The translations under genes and the position numbers were made by a program. A stretch of 64,000 bases of DNA from Gremmenia infestans (taxonomy: Eukaryota; Ascomycota; Leotiomycetes; Helotiales; Hamatocanthoscyphaceae), in the NCBI GenBank assembly GCA_032629725.1, contig JAFEVB010000008.1, positions 992,001 to 1,056,000 on the forward strand, in the 5' to 3' direction. Below are positions 21,908-34,158 of the stretch, one piece after another (the first letter of the stretch is position 1; each line of letters begins with the position of its first letter). The notes below the pieces were generated by a model that saw only the letters and a list, made by a program, of their open reading frames with translations, ran no database searches and was not told where the DNA came from.

Positions 21908-23592
21908 ATGGCTTCCCAAACTCCCGCCGTTGTCATGGACAAGTATGTTCCCACCCCCCGAGGCACCCCCTTGAAGCTTGCGAAATCGCCTCGGTTGAAT
22001 ACTACAGAATATGCTAATGGTTCATTTGTAGCGGTACTGGTTTCTCGAAGCTTGGTAGGGTGACTGTATTCATTTCTGCTCCAGCAAAGCTAATCCGTAT
22101 TTTGTAGGTTTTGCCGGCAACGACTCTCCCTCCTTCGTTTTCCCAACCGCAATAGCAACTAAAGGCCCGGCCGCTGGTGGTAGTGGAGGTTCGGGATCTG
22201 GCCGCCCTTCAGTGGCCAACAAGCCGTCATATCTCACTGGCGGAGCTGGCCCCGGTGGACATCTGTCAATGAAGCGAGGAACGGAGGACTTGGACTTCTT
22301 CATTGGCGATGAAGCGTTGGCTGCAGCAAATGGACCAGGTACATTGAATGGAAAGCTAGGGATGGAGAGGTGCTGACAGGCTCAGGTTATGGCATACATT
22401 ACCCCATCCGACACGGTCAGGTTGAGAACTGGGTAGGTTCATTACTATTATGATTGAATGGACGGACATTAACTAAAAGATGTAGGATCATATGGAGAGA
22501 TTCTGGTCGAACTCTATATTTAAATACCTTCGCGTTGAGCCAGAAGACCATTACTTTCTCCTGACAGAACCCGTACGTATAATAGTGCCCCTCGAGCCTT
22601 GAAGTCACATCTGATATAAGTTATACAGCCTCTCAACCCTCCCGAAAACCGTGAAAACACTGCCGAAATCATGTTTGAGTCCTTCAATTGTGCCGGACTA
22701 TACATTGCTGTGCAGGCTGTCCTAGCTCTTGCCGCGTCCTGGACTTCATCGAAAGTCTCAGACCGTTCTTTAACGGGTACCGTGATCGACTCCGGTGATG
22801 GTGTGACGCACGTAATCCCAGTAGCAGAGGGTTATGTTATTGGCTCATCCATCAAGTCCATTCCAATCGCTGGTCGAGACATCACCTACTTCGTCCAATC
22901 CCTTCTCCGAGATCGCGGCGAGCCCGACTCCTCACTCAAAACAGCTGGAGAAATCAAAGAGGAATACTGTTATGTATGCCCCGATATTGTCAAAGAGTTT
23001 TCCCGATTCGATCGCGATCCTACTCGCTTTGTGAAGCATCTGGTAAACCAGCCCGGTGGCCGCAAAGTCACCGTCGATGTCGGTTACGAGCGCTTCCTCG
23101 CACCAGAAATCTTTTTCAACCCTGAAATCTATTCTTCGGACTTCTTGACTCCTCTCCCCACAGTCGTCGATGGCGTGATCCAATCCTCACCCATTGATGT
23201 TCGCCGAGGTCTATACAAGAACATCGTGCTCTCTGGAGGAAGCACACTGTACAAAGATTTTGGACGCCGTTTACAACGAGACATCAAGCACCTTGTTGAT
23301 GCTAGAATTAGAGCCAGCGAGGCGAAGAGTGGGGGTGCCAGAAGTGGTGGGTTGGAGGTGCAAGTAATTTCCCACAAGAGGCAACGACATGGACCATGGT
23401 TTGGAGGTAGTCTTTTGGGTCAAACACCCGAGTTTCGCAGTTATTGTCACACAAAGGTAAGCAGATACGGCTATGTCTTACAACCTGCGTTGGAAATTTT
23501 GAATACTAACATTCTGCCAGGCCGAATACGATGAAATAGGCCCCAGTATCGTCCGAAGATTCGCTTTGTTAGGAGGGCCCGGTGGATCGTAA
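21908..23592 (+). CDS. arp3: actin-related protein 3, Arp2/3 complex subunit, 440 aa
   Basis: Seven exons join in frame: 21908-21942, 22032-22054, 22108-22338, 22386-22432, 22486-22572, 22629-23456 and 23521-23592. The N-terminus reads VVMDNGTGFSKLGFAGND, the actin phosphate-1 loop, correctly restored only by two short exons of 35 and 23 nt. Later come the Arp3-specific insert (Gly/Ser-rich, residues ~35-65), IRHGQVENWDHMERFW, VIDSGDGVTHVIPVAEGYV (phosphate-2) and IVLSGGSTLYKDF, and the end GPSIVRRFALLGGPGGS. Length matches the family. Arp3 with Arp2 nucleates branched actin at endocytic patches and hyphal tips. Introns cluster at the 5' end, a common fungal pattern. Confidence 0.97.
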
Positions 23593-25865
23593 GGCATATT
23601 GAATAGCAGTTGGGGGAGTTGGTGGAAGAGGGGAAACGGAAGCAACCGAAGCCTTTCGAGGGTGCTTGGGGATGGCAAAACGATATATTTTGGCGGAACA
23701 AAAGCCCTTCCTGATTGTGGATCTTAGAAATAAATGCAATGATCATGACGACCTTCTCGGCATTTGTGTTTGGCTGATTTCTGCCTTCTGTCTAAATAGG
23801 AAAAGTATGGCTTTCGATGGCCCTGGCATTACTTGTAGTGGTACTACCCAGGTACTGTAGGTACCCCTTAATGATCTCGCTTACCCCCCGAACAACAGAC
23901 GAACAATCTGGAAAAATAGAGTACTTGCTCAATCAACTTGAAAATGGTATCAGCTTGTAGCTCACGTATAGAGGGAATATTCCGAGGAAGCTGAAGGCAA
24001 TCTAGAAACCCCCAAAATCCTTCCATGAGATGGGAAACATGGGTAAGCTATCTTAGCAATCGAATAAATAATGCACATGATTGAACATAATCAAGGCCAA
24101 TCACGAACAGGTGTCTGTCGTGCAATGCCATCAGGGTGCTCGATGACATCCAGTGTACCCAGAGAGGTGTCACATCAAGTATGTATAAAGATCTCGAGAT
24201 GTCCAGCATCCGGAAGCAAACTCCTTTGACGAGTTGTGGGAAAAAAACCAATGCAAGACTTGGTTCGGAGTAAATAGTAAGTGTTCATATCTACTTTTGT
24301 ATTCCGTTTGTTTTATTACTAAAACTGCTTTAAGTTATACGCACTCTCGCTGCTTTATGAAGGACGGTTTTTCATCGCGGGAATAAAGATCCCAACCCAT
24401 CGCTATACCTGCTTTACTCCGTCCTGAATGCCAAATGGAGGTCCCTGCCCCATATCAAAAAGTTGGGTCTTCGCCTGGCAATTGCGGCATCAACTTCAGC
24501 AACTTTGTTTTTCTATGGATTGATAGTCGGTCCTTCGAGCAAAGAAGGACGAACCGAGTATTACCTACCTAGGTAGGTATGGTACGATGTTAGCTGCTAC
24601 TGTATGTGCAGCCTTGCTTCGCTTCTACTGAAGATCTCGGGCCTTTAGAGGATCGCTCTAGCTTCCGAAGGCCCGAGTTCTATCAAATAAATCTCGGAGT
24701 ACAGTATTTGCGCTTGAAAGGAATATTGTTTTTCCTGAGCTCCGTTGAAGCTGTATCTCGGATCAAGGGGGCGATTTCCCTAGGTTATGGTGACTGAGTC
24801 GCGTTCTTTCGTACTAGGTAGCTACTTTACCCCGCATCATAACCACGGACGGGATTTCCCCCACAAGAAGCTCTTCCCGAATAGGAAGATCTATCTTTAG
24901 GCGTCTAAGGTAGCATCCGTTCCGCATTGTACCTCCGTAGACAGAACTCCTCAAGACTAACGAAGATTGCGTTTATTTTATCAAATTACCAGATCTAAGG
25001 TAGGGTTCCGGGGCCCTTGTAGCGATCCTCGACCCAATCACTCGATTATCATGAGATTCCGTGGCAGAGATTCGGCGCGGCCGCATTGCGGGTAGATAAG
25101 ATATTGTAAGGAGAGACATCAGACCACCCCCACGTGTTTCTCTGTTTGCACATCAAGTTGGGCTGGGATGGAACAATAATAGAACAATCATAATGCACTG
25201 CTGGGTACAGTAATTCCAAGTACTGAACCATGTTTTATCTGAGCTAGGAGTACACGATAAGATGAAACCTTCCCGTACAATACAGTAGTACCAGCAGGTA
25301 CGCATCACCATCATACAGTCAGTACCTACTGTAACAGTACTTCACGGAATACACCCGTGAGCCCCTTTTGTCCGCCATGAGCTACAAGCTGACGGCAACC
25401 AATCCCTTCCTCTGCTATCCACTTTGGCGAGGGGCAGCTTCGATTAACGGCGCAGCGGACTCGCAGCCAAGGGCAACAGGAACTAGAATTAGGATTAGCA
25501 TGAAGCCTTTGGTCCAATTATTCCCTGCAATACAATGCATAATCATGAAGCCAAAGCCCTGAAGTTACGAGTTAAGATTCAGAAAGCGGAGCCAGGCTCT
25601 AGATCGGCGTGATGCACCACCCCACCTGATCAGCAAGTGGCACTATTGCATGTACTGTACTGAGCTGTACTGCGCCACGCATTGGAGGGGTAGCTAAAAT
25701 AAAGTGGCATGTTCCGTGAATGAGTATAAGGAGCCGAACTTCCCACGTCACAAACCATTTCTACAGACAACCATCTTCCACCTTATCTACCTCGATTTCT
25801 ATCACACAATCACAATCGCAACTTAACAATCAAACTAATTCCCCAAAAACCGCAAAATAAATACA
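23593..25865. other. 2.3-kb gene-poor region
   Basis: No coding sequence with protein-like composition is visible. It contains an 18-bp perfect palindrome (24562-24579) and TACTGTAC-type motifs near 25310-25342 and 25651-25672. The last 200 bp are the alcohol dehydrogenase promoter, with a weak GAGTATAAGG element near 25722 and a C/A-rich leader. Confidence 0.5.
24562..24579. repeat. 18-bp perfect palindrome built on ACCTAGGT
   Basis: TACCTACCTAGGTAGGTA reads the same on both strands. Shorter versions (TACCTAGGTA) occur at 31536-31545 and 54571-54580, always outside genes. Confidence 0.8.
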
Positions 25866-27181
25866 ATGGCGCCAAGCATCCCAACCGAGCAATGGGCCCA
25901 AGTTGTTGAGCAAACCGGAAAGCGTATGTCTCACTTTCATACTCATTTACTCGCTATACCCAATGCGTTGGCGTTTGTTGGTTCGCAGAATGCTCACTTT
26001 TCACAGCTGTTGTCTACAAGAGAATCCCAGTTCAGAAGCCAGGCCCCGACGAGGTCCTCATCAACATCAAATACTCCGGTGTCTGCCACACAGATTTACA
26101 CGCTGTCAACGGTGACTGGCCATTGGATACCAAGCTTCCCCTTGTCGGTGGTCACGAAGGTGCTGGTGTTGTTGTAGCACGTGGATCTCTCGTCGAGGAC
26201 GTTGAAATTGGTGACTATGCTGGTGTCAAGGTAAGCCTTCCTGAACCGGCAGCAAATGCTTTTGAAAAAGATGTCAATGGCTGATATTCTGCGACAGTGG
26301 ATCAATGGTTCTTGCCTAAACTGCAGCTTCTGCCAACAATCCGATGAGCCGCTTTGCTCAAAGGTGCTGCTCTCAGGTTACACCGTCGATGGCAGTTTCC
26401 AGGAATACTGCATTGCCAAGGCCGCACACGTTGCCCGCATCCCCAAGGACTGCGATCTTGAGTCTATCGCGCCAATCCTCTGTGCCGGTATCACCGTCTA
26501 CAAGGGAATTAAGGAATCAGGAATACGAGCAGGGCAGACCATTGCTATTGTTGGTGCCGGTGGTGGACTTGGATCAATCGCATGTCAATATGCCAAAGCC
26601 ATGGGTCTCGACGTCATTGCTATCGATGCCGGTGATGATAAGAAGAAGATGACTGCTCAGCTTGGAGCCCAGCACTTTGTTGATTTCTCCACCAGCAAGA
26701 ACATCGTCAGTGATGTTAAGGCTGCCACCTCCGATGGGCTCGGACCCCATGCAGTCCTGCTGGTTGCTGTCAACGAGAAGCCATTCCAACAGGCTGCCGA
26801 GGTATGTGCCATCAATATTACTATATTGGAATTTAGCTAACATATCACAGTATGTTCGTCCTCGTGGCACCGTCGTTTGCATCGGTCTCCCAGCCGGTGC
26901 ATATCTCCGTGCACCAGTCTTTGAGTCGGTCGTCAAGATGATTACCATCAAGGGCTCCTATGTTGGTAATAGACGCGACAGCGCTGAGGCCATCGAGTTC
27001 TTCAGACGTGGTCTGATCAAGGCACCATTCAAGACTGTTGGCTTGTCAGAATTGCAGAGTGTTTATGAACTCATGGTATGTCAATTTCATTATCCCCTCA
27101 CTTAGATTTTCATCATACTAACTCATGCAACAGCACGAGGGCAAGATCGCTGGACGATACGTTGTGGATTGCTCACGCTAA
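25866..27181 (+). CDS. zinc-dependent alcohol dehydrogenase (Adh1 type), 352 aa
   Basis: Exons 25866-25923, 26007-26230, 26298-26801, 26851-27075 and 27134-27181 join in frame. Catalytic zinc ligands are C46 (GVCHTDLH), H69 (GGHEGAG) and C155 (ILCAG). The structural zinc lobe is C100, C103, C106 and C114 in GSCLNCSFCQQSDEPLC. The nucleotide-binding loop is GAGGGLG (179-185). These define the class of tetrameric yeast-type alcohol dehydrogenases that reduce acetaldehyde to ethanol with NADH, or oxidise ethanol; the physiological direction cannot be told from sequence. No targeting peptide is seen, so it is probably cytosolic. Length fits the family. Confidence 0.94.
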
Positions 27182-28684
27182 GGGAACATCGATGAAAAGC
27201 GAAAGTTGATAGTTGGCATGATTTTGAGGGCCAGAATTGTACATAGTTAAGAAAACTCAATTGAAACATTGTAAAACATACCATCAGTTTCATCCTGACG
27301 CCTTAAACACTATATAAAGCTTCGATAGACCAAACAAATAGCACGAGCTCTTTTTTTTGATATTTCCACCGCTAAGCGAGATAAAACAAAAAGAAGGGGG
27401 GGGAGAGGGGGGGAAGGAGGTTAGGTCTTTCCTACCCAAGGTAAGAGCACCTAATCCTTAGATAGTATACCCTCTCTATCTTACTCTAATAACCAGATCC
27501 CACACATATCCATTCGGCATCATATTAAAAGGATGATGCTGCCCAAATTCCAACCCCACAGCTAGACAATCTCTAGCCATTTACGTATACAATCTCGTTG
27601 AAAAAGCAGTGAAAAGCCAAGAAGGAAGACCGACTATCAAAACGTACCTAACATGTCGCATCGCTCCGCTACAAGTTCACCTGATCTCCAACAACTCACC
27701 ATAAACACAACACGTGAACCGAACGACCCCCGCTGACTCTTTGTTGCGTGATAAGGTTAAAAGATAAAATTGCATACCATATCGTATTTGTCATTCGCGA
27801 CGGTGAAGCCGCAAATACAATACTTGGCTTAATTGTGGCGTTGATAGAGTACCCACTCCACTTCTATACAGTACTAGTACCTCCGTACCGACTCCATGGC
27901 ACGAGTAGACAATGACATCAACTGATCAGGCCATAATTCCCAAAAGAAATTCTCGTATTTTTGTTGCGTTTCGCATGCTCGGAATAGGTAAACTCGATGT
28001 TGGGGAGGACCGCATTTGGGCGGAAGGCGGCTCCGGTGGGGATGTATGGGGCTGGTGTGGCTGAGTGACAGTTCTTCAATCTTTCTCGTGCGTAGGTGGT
28101 TTTGCTTGTACTTGTATAGATGTATGCAATGTTTGGGTAATTTATTGATTGATGATATGGATTGCGGGTTGTGATATATACGAGTACTTGTCTTAGCCAA
28201 GATGGTGAGGTTTTCATTGGGGAGTCGGAGATGCTTCGTGAAGCGTGATGTGAGTCCGTGACAAGCTGGCACACCTAATTAAGTCAAGTGTGCAAGATTT
28301 CCTTTATCTTTCTTTACTGTAGAACACCGTACTTTTTGTATACTCCGAGTGTAGTATTTCAATAGCAGCAGGCAAAAACATAAGAGTAAGAAAGTTTGTC
28401 AAGTGGCAGTCAATATAAAGTCTCTACGGACCCGTTCACTAATCTCGACATTAGATTACCAACTGCTATGCATTTCTGGTGCGGTGCCCCGCCCAAGTCG
28501 CGCACGTCATTCCAGGACCCTTAAATGTAATAGCAACCTCTGATAATAGACAATGGGCTTATCAATCAATTGACCCCTCTATTGAAATACATCTCCGTTT
28601 TTCCCTTCTCCATCCCAATAGCTCATGTCAACGGCTTCAAATCGTCTTCAACTTCATAGCCAACAACATCTCCAGTCAGCAAAT
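27182..28684. other. 1.5-kb intergenic region
   Basis: No gene seen. The first part is the alcohol dehydrogenase 3' region, followed by a G-rich tract (27397-27420). The right end is the promoter of the SDR gene. Confidence 0.5.
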
Positions 28685-29734
28685 ATGGCGGCAGCAAGTA
28701 ACTTCTTCGGCATTGTTGCTGGTGTAGGCGCAGGCACGGGTATATACCTACTCTCCAGTCCATTAATACCTACTACTATATACATCCGCTAAGAAATTTT
28801 GTAAAACAGGTCGTTCTGTGGCTCTTAAATTCGCAAAAGCATATCCCGTGGTCCTCCTAGCTAGAACTCCTCAGAACTATGAGTCCATCGTCTCGGAGAT
28901 CAAGTCTTCTGGTGGTCACGCTATTGGCATCTCCACAGATGTTTCCTCGCCTCAGTCTGTTTCAAGCGCCTTTGCAGAGATCCAGAAAGAGTTTAAAGGG
29001 AAGAAATTGGCTGCGGCTGTTTATAATGTGGGTGGTAAATTCGTCAGAAAGCCGTTTCTGGAAATGACTTTGGACGAATATGAAGCTGGCTATGAGGCTA
29101 ATGGGTATGTTTACTCCTACTCCTGCAATTCCCATCTACCAGTCTGATACGAGACCCCAATTCCATACTAATTTACTTTGCTTGTTATCCAGAAAGGGGT
29201 TTTTCCTCTTTGCACAAGCTGTGCTTCCACTCTTGCTCGACTCTGTGTCCACCGCTCTCCACCCCCCGTCTCTGATCATTACTGGCGCTACTGCGTCCGT
29301 CCGAGGATCAGCAACTATGTCGTCCTTTGCCAGCGGGAAGTTCGCTCTAAGAGCGACTGGCCAGAGTCTCGCAAGAGAGTTTGGTCCCAAGGGTGTGCAT
29401 GTGGCCCATGCCATTATCGATGGCGTTATCGACATTCCGAGAACCAAGGACTGGCCTGTTAATGGGGGTGTTGAAGATGGTAAGATTGATAGTAATGCTG
29501 TAAGTGATACCACATTCTTCGCAAGGGGAAAAGAAAGACAGGGTCGAAAATATTTCATAGAAGATGTTGATGCTTACCCTTCATGGCTTAGATTGCGGAT
29601 GCTTATTGGTATCTTCACACCCAACCCAGGTCTCACTTCACTCAGGAATTGGGTATGTATTCTAAAAGCACTACTCCCATAGCAATCTACTGACTCGGTG
29701 TTCAGACGTTCGACCATATGTGGAGAAATTCTAA
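28685..29734 (+). CDS. atypical short-chain dehydrogenase/reductase, 248 aa
   Basis: Exons 28685-28739, 28810-29104, 29193-29499, 29592-29652 and 29706-29734 join in frame. The N-terminal Rossmann segment reads IVAGVGAGTGRSVALKFAK, followed by VVLLART and a DVSSPQSV region as in classical SDRs, and YNVGGKF replaces the usual NNAG. The active-site region is altered: F162 takes the place of the catalytic tyrosine in F-A-S-G-K166, and the usual serine column falls in TGATAS without a clear Ser. The lysine and the surrounding fold are kept, so it is a real SDR-family protein but may use another mechanism or only bind nucleotide. The substrate is unknown. The final exon carries only nine codons plus stop. 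Confidence 0.85.
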
Positions 29735-30409
29735 ATTGTTCAAATGGAAATATGATTTCATTACTCAGTGATTGCTTAAAGCTTGATAGTTCATTCTCGG
29801 TGATGTCCCCCAAAGCATGTCTATGTGCTGGTAAAGTTTGCGGTAATACCTCGTAGAAGAGAGAGAACCCACTGGTTTGCTTGACTGGAGGGGATAATTC
29901 TTGAAGTGACTTGAGAATAAGGCACATGAGATGTATGTTTCTCACCTTCGAACTCTTCTCCTCATAGATCGAGATATTAGAGAACAGTCTGCAGGCGAGA
30001 AGATCTGCTTCGGAAGAAGTAGACTTTCGTCTGCGTCATTAGTTTTAGCCCGCCCATATGAGATCCGGCAAGGGAGACTGGCGAGGAGATAAAATAGCGC
30101 ATTGGGCAGGTAAAGGAAGTCGCGAACGGCAATGCAAGCTGTGGTTGATTCAGCACTGTTAGTTAGTAGAGGGGCAATTCTCCCAAAGCAAATGTGTATA
30201 GCAAAACAGATTACGTCGTGTAGAAACGACTTTGCTTCGGGAGAAACTCCCATGGAGCATTTCACAGTAGACCAGACGTGCAAGCACGAAGGATGTGAAA
30301 TGGCCATAATGTCTTGTCATTCCTATGTCTAGCACCTCCAGCTAGCCGTGACAGCGCCCCAGTGTAAATAACAAGCATGCCAAATCACTCCAGACCAGAC
30401 TACATTTAT
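29735..30409. other. intergenic, convergent 3' ends
   Basis: These 0.7 kb between the SDR and the L26 gene, which converge, show no gene or repeat beyond short antisense open frames. Confidence 0.5.
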
Positions 30410-30966
30410 TTAAGCCTTCGACGCCTTAAGCTTCTCCTTGATCTCGCGACCAGCCTTGATACGCTCCAGTATGTTCTCACGGTCCTTGTCGAGCTTCAAC
30501 TTCGTGATGACGACTTTCGAGGAGTGGACACCGATAGGAACAGATTGACCAGACGACTTCTCCTTGACGACACGCTCGATGTGTACGATGTACTTGAGAC
30601 GGTAGACTGAGGTGATCTTGCCCTCGCGACCCTTGTTGGAGCCTCGGACAACGAGGACTTCATCATCCTTTCTGATTGGGATCGAGCGAACCTAGGAATT
30701 GTTAGGGGGTTCGGGAGGGATATCGGTCGAAGAGACACTCACGTTGTACTTCTCGCGCAATTCCTTGCTGAGAGGGGCGCTCATGATGGTGCGTCTAACG
30801 CTGGAGGGAGCATCGTAATGCGCCTTGCGAGACTTTCTCCTCGAGGAGTGGAGGGCTGGATTTGCAGTCAGTTTTGCGCATAAGGTTGAAGTTTGCTTTC
30901 GATCTGGATAATGGCGTAAAAGCAGACGCATTGGAAGATAAACATACAGCTGTTGATCTTCGTCAT
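30410..30966 (-). CDS. rpl26: 60S ribosomal protein L26 (uL24), 137 aa
   Basis: Minus-strand exons 30966-30948, 30855-30743 and 30691-30410 join in frame. The start MTKINSSLHSSRRKSRKAHY is rebuilt across the first intron (19-nt first exon). The KOW segment reads IRKDDEVLVVRGSNKGREG, then KITSVYRLKYIVHIERV and the Lys-rich end EIKEKLKASKA. Length and sequence match eukaryotic L26 closely. It is a core protein of the large subunit near the exit tunnel. A very short first exon with an early intron is typical of fungal ribosomal protein genes. Confidence 0.96.
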
Positions 30967-32182
30967 CTTGGCGAGTTGGCGGATGAAGGCAAAGAATTTG
31001 TCGATTGTCGTTGCTTGAAAAAGATTTTGACGACGTGCGATTTCTTTGTGGGCGAAGAGGGTCCGCGCTAAACTTAGTTTGGAGGAAGCGATATACAGTC
31101 ACGTGAGGAAGACTACGGAGGCAAAAGAGAGCGCTACTGCTACCGTAGCGCCCAGCCCAGCCCAGCACCAGCTAACCTAACCACACTTTAATCTACCTCG
31201 AAGTACGAAGTACTTCGTATATCAACCTCATTTTGACGCATTCAACTGGACCAAAAGAGTTTGTTAATACATTGTTGACTCCGGGGTCCGGGGCTATAAA
31301 CTCTAAAACCCTACGATATAAGAATGCCCCCGAAGCAGCTCCGAAATTGAGGACCTGCAAGGATATGTTCCAAATTCCAATTGACTCTGGCAGTTACCGC
31401 GGGGAAGTTTTGTACTTCAAGCCGGGGAATCAGCAGCTCCTCAACCCCGACGTACTCTAGCCCCCGCATACATCCGTAAATTCTGGCCGAGTTAACCAAC
31501 AGCATCCGGGGTTTCCGGATACCACCGTACTAAACTACCTAGGTACCTGACATTTCACGTGTACAAAGTACCACATGGCATGTTTTCTGACCGGTATACG
31601 AGAGTATCCGTTCACCGAACCATTTCTTGATAAAGCTTACCTTGGCTTGGTATGCTGGGCTCTGAGTAGTCAAGTGACAAATTCTGCTCGTGATGAGATG
31701 GTTTTTGCGCAGGTTCTGGCCTTCGTGAGGCTTATCAAGCTCAACGCGTATGAGGCCATTAGTTGGAAATCTTTCTATAAGCTACATTCAATCAATTTGC
31801 CTCTCCTTGTCGGCCCTTCTAATAAGCACATGCAGATCAAGAACCTACCAGATCCAATTACCACAGTTGCAGGCCCACTCAAGTGAAAGCGGGGATTAGT
31901 AACTGGGGATTTGGGGTAACATGTTCCTCAGCTGATGCTCGGAACGTGTTGGTCAATGGTTGATTCAAGAAAAAAAAATACAGAGTCAAGTCAACAAAGT
32001 GGGTTTAGATCGTATGTTTTTATTTATCTCGCATGACCACGCGTCAGAAGTCTTGTGCCTTGGTATCAGCTAGAAAGGGATATAGCCTCACTAGAAAATT
32101 ATATAAAGGCCAAGTACCTTTCTTCTTTTTCATCAGCAGTACAGTTTGAATATCCACTACTATCATAACATTACAACTTAGA
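30967..32182. other. divergent intergenic region, rpl26 / sugar transporter
   Basis: The 1.2 kb hold both promoters. A TACCTAGGTA palindrome lies at 31536-31545, with a GAAGTACGAAGTACTTCG direct/inverted motif near 31200-31217. No gene is seen. Confidence 0.5.
32100..32107 (+). promoter_or_regulatory. TATA box of the sugar transporter gene
   Basis: TATATAAA sits 75 bp before the start codon of the MFS transporter, a good match to the TATA consensus at a fitting distance. TATA promoters are often found on strongly regulated fungal genes such as nutrient transporters. Confidence 0.6.
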
Positions 32183-34158
32183 ATGGCTATCTCGAACTTT
32201 GTTTCGCACCTCCCCTTTAGGGGTCGAAAACCTGTTGGTTCATCTGACGAAGAGCCCTCTCACGCCGAGAAGCAACATCATGCCGGCTCTACCTCTGACG
32301 CTCCAGTTCCAACGCTGACACTCCATTCTTTCATAATGGGTATATTCGTGTCTATGGGAGGCAAGTTTACTGCAAGCTATTCATGCTCTCTGGCTAAATG
32401 AATTTGAAGGTTTCATTTTTGGTTACGATACCGGACAAATCAGTGGCTTTTTAGGGATGAAAGTATTTAAAGAAGAATTTGGTCAGAGAGATTCGGATGG
32501 TGTCGGATACCACTTCAGCAATGTTCGCTCTGGGCTCATTGTTGGCCTGGTAAGTGTACCAAATCCGCAGCATAGCAATTGCTTACAATCTACCAGTTGT
32601 CTATTGGCACCTTGATGGGAGCTTTGATTGCTGGTCCAGTTGCAGACAGAGTTGGACGGAAGTGGTCTATTTCTGCTTGGTGTATTATGCTTCACATTGG
32701 ATTGATCGTTCAGATCTCCGCGCCGGCGCCAAAGTGGTATCAGATCGTCGTCGGAAGGTGGATTGCAGGTCTTGGTGTCGGTGCCCTTTCACTTTTGGTG
32801 CCTATGTATCAGAGTGAGAGTGCCCCTCGCCAGATCAGGGGTGCCCTAATCAGGTAAGAGCTACTACTATTGCCCACAAGCTTTGACTAGTCTGACTCCC
32901 TTACAGTACTTACCAACTCTTCATCACTGGCGGCATATTCGTTGCAAACTGCGTTTGTAGCCCCTTTTCTAAAGTTTTAGTGGCACCACGAAGCTGACTC
33001 TGTGTAGATTAACTTCGGGACGGAAAAGCGTACAGACACGGGATCTTGGCGTATCCCTCTCGGAATCTCTTTCCTCTGGGTCCTGATCCTTGGTTTTGGA
33101 ATCATGTTCTTCCCTGAGAGCCCTCGTTATGACTACCGAAACGGCAGGATCGAGCGGGCGAAGGCCACCATGGTCAAACTTTATGGAGTATCCCCGGATC
33201 ACAAGGTCATAAAAGAAGAGCTTGCTGAAATCAAAGCAAAAAACGACGAGGATATGCTCCACCAGAACCAAAAGTGGTTTGAAATCTTTGTTGCACCGAG
33301 AATGGCTTATCGAATCGCTCTTGGTGTTACGCTCCAAGCTTTACAACAACTTACTGGTGCCAATTACTTCTTTTATTACGGAACGGTCATATTCAAGAGC
33401 ACGGGAATTGACAATTCTTACGTTACGCAAATGATCCTGGGAGGTGTCAATTTGGGAACCACTTTCTTGGGTCTGTACGTTGTGGAACACTTCGGCCGCC
33501 GAAAGTCCCTCGTCTTTGGTGCTGCATGGATGTTCGTATGCTTCATGGTTTTCGCATCTGTTGGACACTTCTCACTCGATAGAGCGGTACCTGAGAACAC
33601 GCCACATGCAGGCAAGGCAATGATTGTTTTCGCCTGTCTGTTCATCACTGGGTTCGCCATGACGTGGGGACCAATTGTCTGGACCATCTGCGCCGAATGT
33701 ATGCCTCTCCCATCCCTCATTAAAAATATATGTTCTAATAATTGGCAGTGTATCCATCCCGCTACAGATCCAAAGCTATGGCAATGTCCACAGCTTCCAA
33801 CTGGCTTTGGAATTTCCTCTTGGCCTTCTTTACGCCTTTCATCGTAGGCGATATCGACTTCCGCTATGGTTATATCTTCGCCGGGTGCTTATTCCTTGCT
33901 GCTGCTGTGGTCTACTTTTTCGTAATCGAAGGACAGGGTCGAACTTTGGAGGAGATTGACACGATGTACATTCTGCACATCAACCCATTGAAGAGCTCTG
34001 AATGGGTAGCTCCTCCACCGGATCAACTAGTCACTACCGAGAAATTGGTCAGGGGTGAGGTTGCCGGCACAGGAGTGGATCTTGAGCAGAGCATTAGCGC
34101 AAGGGCGAGAGCAAAGGAGACCGCCGCACCTTCCCCCTCGACCGCTCATGATGAGTAA
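32183..34158 (+). CDS. MFS sugar (hexose) transporter, 573 aa
   Basis: Exons 32183-32360, 32410-32549, 32597-32853, 32907-32952, 33008-33698 and 33749-34158 join in frame. Sugar-porter signatures are all present: GGFIFGYDTGQISGF in TM1, DRVGRKW, VGRWIAGLGVGALSLLVPMY, PESPRY, LQQLTGANYFFYYG in TM7, EHFGRRKSL, and YPSRYRSKAMAMSTASNW. The end reads EGQGRTLEEID instead of the more common PETKG. Twelve membrane spans are expected, with cytoplasmic tails. It resembles high-affinity hexose transporters of filamentous fungi; the exact sugar is not decided by sequence. The first intron appears to begin with GC (G|GCAAGT), a rare GC-AG intron: no GT in that stretch restores the frame into TM1. A TATA box is present. 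Confidence 0.93.

Noticed and set aside
24360..24800. Possible decayed transposon or gene fragment
   Set aside because: Short protein-like phrases appear, but there is no conserved motif, terminal repeat or target-site duplication to support it.
31575..31886. 103-codon plus-strand frame in the rpl26/transporter spacer
   Set aside because: No homology signal recognisable by eye, no splice partner, and it lies in a promoter region.
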